Shown: piece by piece, positions 47,601 to 59,600 of the stretch
Position numbering within the stretch: the stretch's first letter is position 1
How the letters are laid out: each line of letters starts with the position of its first letter
Origin: Syngnathus acus
Lineage: Eukaryota > Chordata > Actinopteri > Syngnathiformes > Syngnathidae
Reading direction: 5' to 3'
Assembly (NCBI RefSeq): GCF_901709675.1
Contig: NC_051088.1
Span: 2,900,664 to 2,964,663, forward strand
DNA length: 64,000 nucleotides
Position numbers and translations under genes: made by a program
Notes under the pieces: model-generated
The model's database searches: none
What the model was told of the DNA's origin: nothing
What the model saw: only the letters and a program-made list of their open reading frames with translations

Positions 47601-50600
47601 GTTATTTGCTGGTGGCACAGGGTCCATGGATCCCATGGTGTCAGAAGTCAGCAGACTGCAAAAACACATCCAGCAGCTGGAGTACAATGTCAGCACAATG
47701 GCAACGGTGAGCATAAATATTTCTGCTTCATGAACCTCCTAGGAGGGGCTCAAAAGTACACACACTTTTTTAGGTATATGTACTGTATATATAATGTGTG
47801 TGTAGGTGTAAGTACTGTACTGTATATACTATAATGTGCGTGCATAGACTACTACGTATAATGTGCGTGCGCGTATCTGTGCATCGCAGCCAGTAATCTG
47901 TGAACGACCGCTAACATTTGGAAATTCCCTGTGACACCCATGCACAACTCAGGAGTGGTAGGTGAATCGATCCAAATAGCACTATTATCGATATCGTCAA
48001 TATCAATATCGGATCGATTCTAGTGCGAGATCAATACCGTTTCATTTTTGCTCCTGTATTTTTTCATGCACGTGGCTTTTTTAATCTAGAATCTGGAGTA
48101 TAATCTAATTGTTTACACTTTTTCTCAGAAAGAGAACAATTTAGAGAATTTTTTTTGTACTGAATTCCCTCAATACACCGCAGTAAAAGCTTTATCTTTG
48201 TCGTGAACTGATCATCTTGGACAACTTGATCTTTTTAAGCAGAAATAAAATGGAGAAAAGTCAAAGGTATACTTTATGAGCGCAGTCAGCACTGCACTGG
48301 CATAGCTGTGTCGTCAATCGCGCACCAGCATTGTAAAATTTAGGCAAAGTATTGAAATTCTGAACGGCCAGGGTGAACCAGTGCGTTCTCTAAGCGTATT
48401 GAACGCAACATTGGTTTCCTGGTTTGGTCACATGACGTTCCGTATGTATCAGAAAGAACGTGAAAGGCATTAGTGACATTTTTCGGTCGACAACGGGACG
48501 TAAATGTCCAATGAATTATTATGTCTAACTCTTATTCCAGAAATATAATGTTAAGCAGAATAACCAAGTTTTTATTGTTGCTTATGCATACAATGTATTC
48601 TTTAAAAAAAAAAATCCTTAGGGTTGATAGTTCATAAAATTTCAATTATGAACGTTGAAATGAACAAGTTCTTTTTAAAATTTGTGAACTGAACTTTGAA
48701 CTACCGTATTGGCCCGAATATAAGACTTTTGCATTGAAATAAGAATGAAAAAGTGGGGGTTGTCTTACATTTGGGGTCTAGACATTATATTTTCACTTGT
48801 GCGCAGCGGTAAGTTAAAGGTAGCTGGTATCGACTGAGTATGTTGCTCTGATCGTGTGCGTCTTTGACACAAAGTGAGTATGTACATTTCATTGTTACTA
48901 TTGTCCACTGTTGTGCCGTTTGTCCGATCGCGGTTTGCTTCATGTGCGCGCCGTTTGATTGACAGCTCCGGCGCGCTCCTTTTAGTTTGCCTCGCATCGT
49001 ACGAGTAGCCGTTACGCAGCGGCACGGCGACTAACGGTCGCCAGCAAATGTATTTTGTTGTCTCGATCGATGACTTATGTTTGGTGTGTTGCCGAGAGTA
49101 TTTCATTTATGGTTATTTAGTATAGCAGAACCATTACACGCAGTTAGTTATGTAATGTGCGCCGTCTACTAATGTTGTGTGACGTCAGAAGTTGAGCGTT
49201 GACTTACGTGCTGTATTTCTGTCTGTTGCAGAACCACACTCACACACACAAACACACATCGCACAACACACATCATACACCCACGCACACACACACGCAC
49301 ACACACATACACACACACACCCCACACACCCTTCACACGATTCATACAATAATCACACACACAAGAATCATATTCACACACCCAAAGAATCGCCCATGTA
49401 CACTACACACACCTGCTCTCACATTCTTACGACCAAACATGTGCCTATATCCTTTTGCCAGTTTGCCTGTATGCCCCTATGAGTCATAGTCCCTGTTACT
49501 TTTTTGCCAATAATTCAGTCAAGCAATCAAAACTAAACCACGTCTTCCCTCCTGTGTTCTGACCGACACCCGGGGGCGAAAAGAGCATAACCATCCGAGC
49601 CAACCCCCTATACAGTCCTCAGGCACCCCAACAATAGCAGTAGCAGTTTGCATTATTTTATTGCAATGTTTTTCCTTATTCAGATTTGTTTCAAGACTAC
49701 AGTTACAGTTAGACTTCACTTTGATGGTTAATGCAGTTATTGCAATTTTGTTGTTTTATCACAGTGGATTGGTTTATTTACATTTCAAAAACCAGGAGCC
49801 ATTCATTTACAAACGGGATTGCACTTTAGTTTACCGTAATTTTCGGACTATAAGTCGCTCCGGAGTACAAGTCGCATCAGCCATAAAATGCCCAAAAAAG
49901 TGAAAAAAAACATATATAAGTCGCTCCGGAGTATAAGTCACATTTGGGGGGCAATTTATTCGACAAAATCCAACACCAAGAACAGTCATGAACGAGCAAC
50001 AACAGGCTAAACGGGAGGTATGCTAACGTGACATAAACACAAACAAAGAGCTGAGAACGGCCCTGACGTAACATTCAGTTATTAAAAAAAAACGATTACA
50101 TAAATAACACGTTTATAAAACCATCTGTGTCACTCCAATTCATTAAATCCACCGATCGTCCTTTGTCAACAATGCGTGCGCGCCGCTGACGGCGCTTGCA
50201 CTTCAAAATATTCCACAGGCCCATATAACGATATATAAATTATATATCAAGTAACTATTATATAAGTAATAATGTTATCAAACCATCTGTGTCACTCCAA
50301 ATCATTAAATCCATCGATCGTCCTTTGTCAACAATGGGTGCGCGCAGCTGACGGCGCTTGCACTTCAAAATATTCCACAGGCCCATATAACGATATATAA
50401 ATTAGAAATCAAAAAACTATTATATAAGCAATACTATTATCAAACCATCTGTGCACTCTAAATCATTAAATCCATCGATCAAATTCCTCGTCCTTTGTCA
50501 ACAACGCCACGCGTGAGCCCTGACGTCAGCCTCGTCGTTATTCCACAGATTTAGTATATAACTATATTGTAGCCCTAACAAAGTACAAGGAAAGACGTGG

Positions 50601-53600
50601 GTTTGGTAAACGGCTCTTTATTTAACAAAACAAACTTCCAGGCGTGTGGCGGCGTGGACTTCCAGCCACGAAGGTGGAAGAGAGATCCATAGAATAGGAC
50701 CGGCGTGCGTAAAAGCCATTACCGAGCCCCATCCACCGTCCCCGGACAGCCACCCGGCCGAGCGCCGGCCCTCGACTTCTATCCACGGAGGTGAAAGAGA
50801 GCTCCGGAGAGTAGGACCGGGCGTGCGTAAAAGCCATGTCCGAGCCCCATCCACCGTCCCTGGACAGCCACCCGGCCGAGCGCCGGCCCCCGACTTCAAT
50901 CCACGGAGGTGAAAGAGAGCTCCTTAGAGTAGGACCGGGCGTGGGTAAAAGCCATAATAGTTTTTCAAACCTTCTGTGTCACTCCAAATCCTTAAATCCT
51001 TCAAACTCTTCGTCCACCGTGTCACTTAGAAACAAAGCCGCTGATGATGCCGGTAGTACGTGGGGCATCTTCGTCATCCCGTGATCAGTCTTTGCCCTTT
51101 ATGTAAACAACCGCCGCGCCACTCCGCGTCGCGCTGCTGACGTCACTCGAAATTCAAAAACAGTAATCCCTTGCTAGATCGCGGTTCGTTTATCGCGGTT
51201 TCACTTTTTTTTTTCTTTTTTTCAAAGATTTTTGAAAAAAAACACAAGTCGCTCCTTATTATAAGTCGCCCCCCCACCCAAACTATGAAAAAAAACGCGA
51301 CTTATAGTCCGAAAATTACGGTACATATTTAATGTTCAGATATTAAGATGTGATAGATAGTTTTTGCATGATTTGAATGAGGCAAAATAACATGCTTTTT
51401 CTCTCGAATATATTGTTATAATCATTTGTTTCAGATGAACTGTAATTATAAAAATTAAATGTGGTGTTCAAAAAGTCTTTTTTCAAACTTGAGTCTTGAA
51501 AAAGAGGGGGTCGTCTTATAATCAGCGTCGTCTTATATTCGGGACAATATGGTAGTTTATGTTGAAAATGAACTTTCTCAACAATGGTAGGCAGTGTGTT
51601 TTGGGCCATTGTCTTGCTGCATGATGAAGCATCTCCTAATTCATTTTTGGTGCAATTTTCTATAAGTTGCCAGACATTGATGATATAACTCGCGATGGTA
51701 GCAGCAGGATGAATTCTGAAGTCTAAAATACTATTTTGTCCGTCAATTTACAGAAAAAATGCATAAATGCATCCAAACTAATTGGGTGCACCATCATCAT
51801 GCAACAAGACAATGACCCACAACACACTGCCAGCTCAACAGACTTTATCATGGAGGAGAAGTGAAAGGTCTCAGACTGACAAACTCAATCACCTGATTTC
51901 AATTCAAGTGTAAATATCCAAACCACGTGTCATTGTAACATTTGATTGTTGCAGAAGCGTTTTCAGCTGCTCAGTGAGTGTGTGGACTGTCTGGACCAGT
52001 GTCAGGCCCAACTCCTCAACAGGTTGAAGGCCTGGAGGTGGGAGCAATACAAGGCAACCATTGGACATCCTTTTCATGACAACCTCAATGTACTGCAGAT
52101 GTGGTAAGATATCAGTTTATTATTGCGTACTATTGCAATCAATCTGAAGCAACAGGCTTACAGTATACAAACGTTACAACCTGGACCAGCCATATTGGCT
52201 TATTAATGACTAGGTCAGTATTAGTAGCATGTCGTTTTGCATTTTGGTTTACGGGCTGAAACAGCGTACCATTATTTTACCGACAGTGAGGCCGGTAGCG
52301 CTTTATTTTGCAGCAGAAAAAAATGGGAGGCTGGCTCCATCCTTTGGTAAGGATCTAACCCTAACTTGGTGAGTTACTTTGTAATGTGTTACTCTATAGT
52401 AGTGGCCATTTTGAGTAACCACTAATGCATTACTTTTTCTGAAATGATAACGACTGTATTTAGTATTCAAAAACTTACTGTGTTATTTTGTGTCTTAAAG
52501 CTAGCAAAAAAATAGTAAAAAAAAACGTACTCTAAAATAATAACTGTAATACCGTATTTTCCGCACTATTAGGCGCACCTAAAAACTTACATTTTACTAA
52601 AAAAAACACTGCGCCTTATAATGCAGAGCGCCTTGTATATGGATCAATTGATGAATTTGTTGATCCATACTGGTTGTACACAGTGCTCTGCCAAAATGTT
52701 TCAGTACGTTTTAGTACGACTAGTAAATTACAAGGTCGCATCGCTTCCCAACATTACGGCAACTGTAGTCAGGGGGCGTCACCGAATAGCTGTTGTACCC
52801 GCGAGGCTATTTCATTTCAAAATAGGCTGCTCCGTTAATGTTTCGAGTAAATTTACGGATTGATATGGAAGGGAAACATAGGTAAGCAGTACCAATGTGT
52901 TAGATCGAACTTTAGTCAGTTCCGATCATTTTATAGGAGATCGTTTGAGAAACGCGATTGTTTACACTTTGCTGAGGCTCATGGGAGATTGCGAGCTGAG
53001 GCTCATGGGAATTTGCGGATGGCTAATGCTGTAACGATAGCTGCTATACGCACCAGGCTATTTCATGTCAAAATAGGCTGCTCTGTTAATGTTTCGAGTA
53101 AATCTACGGATCGATATGGAAGGGAAACATAGGTAAGTAGTACCAATGCGTTAGATCGAACTTTAGTCAGTTCCGATCATTTATAGGAGATCGTTTGAGA
53201 AACGCGATTGTTTACACTTTGCTGAGGCTCATGGGAGATTGCGAGCTGAGGCTCATGGGAATTTGCGGATGGCTAATGCTATAACGATAGCTGCTATACG
53301 CACCAGGCTATTTCATGTCAAAATAGGCTGCTCCGTTAATGTTTCGAGTAAATCTACGGATCGATATGGAAGGGAAACATAGGTAAGTAGTACCAATGCG
53401 TTAGATCGAACTTTAGTCAGTTCCGATCATTTTATAGGAGATCGTTTGAGAAACGCGATTGTTTACAGAGGGCTCGTTGGTTATTGGCTAGTGGATGCAT
53501 ACCGCAACCCTAGTCAACCTCAGTTTGTTGCAGTATAGCTTCTATTTTATGCGCCTTATAATCCGGTGCGCCTTATATATGGACAAAGTTTTAAAATGGG

Positions 53601-56600
53601 CCGTTCATTGAAGGTGCGCCTTATAATCCGGTGCGCCTAATAGTGCGGAAAATACGGTAATTATTTTTATGAGTCATATATGAGTCGTGAGGCCTAATTC
53701 CCACTATGTTTCTTTCAGAACATGAGAAACAGTGGCAGACATTTGCCACCATGGTGGAGTAGTGAATACCATGAATAAAACCCAGAATAAAAACAAAATG
53801 TGGAATACTATATGATTTCTAATCATTTAGAGAGAAACAAGGGATAGCGATCGTTTTCTTTCTACTCCCATTGAACATATATACTGCACTCAACAGATAT
53901 GTATAGATATATTTTTAATTTTGTTTTTGTATTTTATGTTATGTTTACATTTTCAAATCAATTGATCTAACAATCAAATCAGTGTTCTGACCAATGCGCC
54001 AGCTTGTTTACTCATTGTTTCAGTCTGGTGGCAAACGTCTGCCATTGTCTCTCATGAAAGGAGTATGTTATGAATATGTCTTATGATTACCTATACCTTA
54101 TGGCTAATTGCCTGACTAGGCTCACTGTAAAGACCTACAATATATTATTGCGATTATCATCTTTGATTAAATAATTCATTGTGAAACCATAGATTAAACA
54201 CAAAGTACAGTGGAGCCTCGGTTTTCGACCACAATCCGTTCCAGAAGGCTGTTCGAGAAGTGAATCGTTCGAATTCCGAATCATGTTTTCCCATTACAAA
54301 TAATGGAAGAAAATGTAATCCATTCCAAGCCAAAAAAAAAAACGCTTTTTTAAAGCATTTTTTCATTATTTTACACCATAAACTGCACAAATAAGTGAGT
54401 AGGTAATGTATAAATCAGTGTTTCCCAACCAGTGTGCTCAGCTGATGTTCAGCTGTGCCGTGGGAAATTGTCCAACATTAATTACGGAGCGTATTGTAAA
54501 CAGGATCGCCAAACCACTGGTCAGTTAGCGAAAGGCCTGGTCAGCCACTTGCTAATCGTGCATGCGTGGCAAATCGGAGAATCTTGAGATTTCATGTTGT
54601 GGCATCGGCACATACTCAGTTAATGTGTGTGTTGCTGTGTGCTTTTACTAACAGTGATACTATGACGGCTGTGGTGCGTTTTCGGTCCGATGGAAATCAG
54701 AGCATGTAGTTCAACGGGAGAACCTGGATTGTTCATTTTTCACCAACATAAAATACACAGTTAAGTCGAGACACCTCGACTGTGATAACCACTCAGCCGC
54801 TGTCAGAACAGCAGAGCGTCTTTAAAAGTGACTTTGTTCTTATTGTCGCAATATTTATAGAGCTAGTCCAGGGGTGGGCAAACTTTTTGACTCGCGGGCC
54901 GAACTGGGTTCTAAATTTGGACCGGAGGGCCGAACCAGGAGCAGATGGACGTAGTGTTTGTGTGAAGTAATATAAGCGACCTGTAAAGGTCATTGCATAA
55001 AAGATTTTGGCCTTTAGTAGGTAGTAAAGCATGGATATTCCAAACAGGTTTTTTGAAAACAAATGCATTTATTAACAGCATTAAAAAAAAAAAATCACTA
55101 AAAAACTGCTATCAGTGATTCTCATAAAATACGACACTATTATTATGAATAACAGTCTCCATCACTTCAGTGCCTGCAGGTCAGATTAATGAAAAATGTT
55201 TATCTTATGAGATCACATCAAACTCTTAGGAGAGATCCGTTTACCTCGATCTGTGACGGGTTGATGTGGCTGAACGTCACGTCGCGTACGTCGAGCCAAA
55301 TTGGCCACTCTTTTAACATTCGGCACTCACTTCTTTTCTTCGGGCCACTCATTTTAATGGAAGGATTCCAGGGGAAGGTTTGTGGGTGGCTTTAGCGTCA
55401 AACTGTATCTGAAAGCTCAGCGAGCGAATTACAAGAATGCTGTCGTCACAGCCCACGCTCTAAATTCGGGACTGATACAAATAGAGCGCGAGTGCGCCAT
55501 GTCCGTACTACTGAGTACGTACGTACACGCACTTGTGAGTGTGCACCGAGCTTTCTGACACGGCTTCCGGTAGTAAATGCGCAGGCGAGCGGTTCCCCAT
55601 CTACTGGGGAAACGCAGTCATTGCAGGCAAAATGACAACAAAAAAAAGTTTAATAATACAATTAATTCAGGGTTGGCGGGCCGGATTAAACGGTCCCGTG
55701 GGCCGGATGTGGCCCGCGGGCCGTAGTTTGCCCACCCCTGAGCTAGTCTAAAACAGTAAACAAAGTCATATTGATTCTTTTGGATTTTAATCACAATCAC
55801 TTTCAATAGTTTATCCTTTCACTATCTAAAACCTTTTTTCAGAAACTGTCACTTTTATTTACAAAAGAAATACAATTTAAAGAATATTTAGTATTTATTT
55901 TTATTCAACTATTCGACTCTCCATACATATATAGGAATAGAACTTTACGTCTTTTGTTGTAATATAACTGATTTTAATATAGAAGCTGGTGTAACACAGA
56001 TTTTTGTTGGTGGTGTGCCTCGAGATTTTTTCCAATGAAAAGGTGTGCCGTGAATGAAAAAAGGTTGGGAAACACTTGTATAAATAAATACCGTTTTTTC
56101 CCATGTATAATGCGCAAAATTTAACTAATTTATTGTCCTAAAATCCGGGGTGCGCATTATACATGGGTACAATTTAAAAAAAACAATTTTCTTTTTTTTT
56201 TTATTTGTTTTTTATTTTTTTTTTTTTTGAAGAAAATCATGGTACAACAATTTTTGAAGAAAATCTTGTCACGGATGGAGTGTGGAAAGGAAGAGGGCGA
56301 CCAAGTGCAGCTTGGACCAGGGTTCATTGGAGGAACTCAAAACACAGACTTTGGTAAACTAACATAACTCTCTAACAAAACCAACAACAGGACTGACCGA
56401 CAAAGACGTGGAACAAAAAGACAGGGTGACATTACCAAAGACAGGAACAGAAACCTGTGTTATTGTCAAATATTGTTTGTTTTTTAATCTCCATCGCGGA
56501 CTGGACGTCATACGGAGGCAGTATCACTGCGCATGCGCACTATGGATCCGATGCGAATAGTCCTCTTCTCTTCTTGACTGACAATGAATGTGATAGTTTA

Positions 56601-59600
56601 ATACATACAATCAGCAAATAACAAAATACGTATTACAGGTAATATTTTATTTCACAACACTTTGCCTTGTTCCTTTTGTCTCTGCTGTTCACTTCAAACA
56701 CGCTCCATACGAACGCAATGCTCTCGTATCAGACGCTTGCTCGATCACCTGCTCGTTTGCTGTCACAATGTACCCTACACAAATCCGAAACATTTGTTGC
56801 GGCTCCGAGTCACGACGAGGGGCAAGTTTTGGTTTCCAAGGGTGTTTTTATTCCTCTTCAACTTCTCTCCCATACAGAGCCGCCTTTTTCACATGTCCGC
56901 ACGTCACTTTCCTCTCTTTTCATTTTAACCTAACTGATCGCGGTGGTGCCTTTATGGGCAGTCGGAGAAATCAACGCCAACAAAAAAAATACATCCAGCC
57001 TAGTTAAGACCATACCAAAGACTATAAAAATGGGACCCATTGCCTCCCTGCTTGGCACTCAGCATTAAGAGTTGGAATTGGGGGGTTAGATCACCAAATG
57101 ATTCCCGAGCGCGGCGCCGCTGCTGCTCACTGCTCCCCTCTCCCCCAGGGGATGGATCAAAATCACACGGGGATGGGTCAAATGCAGAGGACAAATTTCA
57201 CCACACCCAGATGCGTGTGTGATGATCATTAGGACTTAAAAAAAAAAAAATTGGGTGCGTATTATACATGGGTACAGGCTTTTTTCCAGCATTGACATGC
57301 CATTTTTAGGGTGCGTATTATACATGGGGGCGCATTATACATGGAAAAAAACGGTAATATAAATAATAAACTGAATTAATAGAGTAGGCTAGGCTGGGGA
57401 ATGTATTGCCGTATCTGTAGCAACTCGCTTGTGTGTTTCATTCTAATAGTAAAAGATATCTTTTTAAATTGTGAGGGGAAAGAAAGCACATCAAAACAAG
57501 ACAACATTTCAAAGATCTTGTGAAAGAAAACAGCAAAAACGTTTTTTTAATTTCAAAAAACAAAAACAAAAAAAACTGCAAAAATTCTAATGAAAGATAA
57601 TATACAGTATACATACTGCATCAAAGTTCGTGTGCAGCAAAAACAGCAAAAACATTTTCTTTCTTAATTTCAAAAAACAAAAACAAAAAAAACTGCAGAA
57701 ATTCTAATGAAAGATGACATACAATATACGTACTGTATCAAAGTTCATGTGGATCGAGCTTATTGTCGATTTTGCCATGCAAAACTCCTGCACCAACTCT
57801 GACACACGCACACCGGACTCATATTTTGCGACTAATTCTTTTTTAAATTCAACCGTTTTGCGCACTACTTTCCTCTTTTCGCCATGATCAAATTTACTGC
57901 TCCCACTTGCTTTCTTTGGAGGCATGATCAGAGTTGATGCAATCCTCAGAGTAACGAGAATGTAATAACGAACGGAGTCAGTTGGCATGCGGGTCCTCTC
58001 AGCTCATCTCGCGAGGTTCGACAACCGAAATTTCGTCCGACATACGAAGCAAAAAAATCTCGAATTTTTTGTTCGAACACCGATTTGTTCGAGAACTGGG
58101 ACGTTCGAAAACCGAGGCTCCACTGTAATGCCTTACTGGCATCACTTCTTACGTGTAGTCTCTAGTCCGACGTCAGAGTACACGAATGTAGCCCAATGAT
58201 GAGCCGATAGATTTGTCAAAGACAAACGTAGTGTGTCGTGGCATATTTTGAATTGCCTTGACGTGTTGTAGCCTGTGTTGCGTACATAATCAACGATTGG
58301 ATGGCTGGCGAATGGGACAGATCACGACCACTACGACGAAAGTCTGGCATGTCAGCATTTTTGTTCGTTTTGCCACAAAGTGTGACAGAACCTATGTCAT
58401 CCTTCGAGTGGTTCTTGGGCATTGACCAATAAGAATACAGTGCCCTCCTACTTATGACGAGTGATTTGGCATGATGCGCGCAAACAAACGAACAAAATGG
58501 CATAAAAAAGAACGGACAGTAACTCAGCTGATATCAGCATATCAGCCACAATATGGAGGATTTGAGGAACTGTGGAGTCAGCTAGTATGCATTGCCTCAA
58601 TTCTTTTGGGAGAAATCCAACTAAACAACAATGCCAACTATAACGTCAGTTTCCGAATATTTGTCCGAGGGAAAGATTTCCCCACATTTTGCGTCGAAAA
58701 ACAAAAATGTCAACGACCGACGCGGTCGACTTCCGGGGTCCACTGTAGTTATGAGTTCTTTGATGTCCTAAGTCCTGATGAAACAAATCAAGGAGTGCTA
58801 CAGCATCTTCCTTCCGCTTGGAAAGTCTCTGGCCTCTTTTCTGTGAAACAATAGGCCCATCACTTCACAGTTATAAGGGGAGTCACTTATCATCCTCTTA
58901 TAACAGAAGCAATATCATTAAGTTTGTTAAGATCAATGTGCCTCATGTGATCATGTGTCAGGTGTGAGCAGCTTCTTGGGGTGAATGGGAAGCTGAGACA
59001 GGAATTAATGCTGATCGTGGAACCAATCCCAGAGTTGCAGGAAAGGCTAAGACAACTTCTGCAGCTTCTGGTTCAAAGGTAGGTTCTCATTTAGATACAT
59101 TACACATACTTGCCAACTTTGGGTTGTGAAAAATAGGATTTCTTTTTCATAGGCATGAAAAAATAGGGAGATTTATTTTGATCGGCGTATCAGCCCACGA
59201 TTTCTTTGGCCGCACGGGCAAAGGGGCGGGGTGTTATGCGTCAACCGGTTTCTTGCCTTATGTGATATATACATGCCAACTTTGTATTGTGAAAAGTAGA
59301 TTTTTTTTTTTCCCATCAGGGTTTCGGACCCTACCATAGCGGTCTGCAACAACCAGTCCGAGGCCCGGCATCAGTCTGTAGACCACTTAGTAACAGGCTG
59401 TAGAAAAATTCTTTAAAAAATCACAGATAGTTTGAACACACCAAGCTGACATAAAAATCGAGTTTGGCGTCAATTGCAGCATTTGACAGCAATTGCATTA
59501 TTCTGCTGAGAGGAGAAACTATCATCTTGTTGCTAATAATGGAACATAACATCTGTCTGTAAACAGATGAGGCAAAACAACTGTCTCTCTGCTGATGTGC

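Larger units (their letters stand above)
48704..51552. mobile_element. TA-flanked element, CGAATATAAGAC end type, with nested MITE
   Basis: CCGTATTGGCCCGAATATAA on the left and TTATATTCGGGACAATATGG on the right are inverted and flanked by TA. The interior has a CA-rich microsatellite (49227-49330) and the nested element 49834-51321. No transposase is recognised. Confidence 0.85.
54208..58125 (-). mobile_element. Tigger element carrying two large nested insertions
   Basis: CAGTGGAGCCTCGGTTTTCG at the left and its inverse at the right are flanked by TA. Without the nested elements (54416-56077 and 56091-57354) about 1 kb remains. A transposase start lies on the minus strand near the right end (57704-57925). 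Confidence 0.9.

Noticed and set aside
49192-49489. His/Thr-rich 96-residue ORFs
   Set aside because: Translation of the CA-rich microsatellite.
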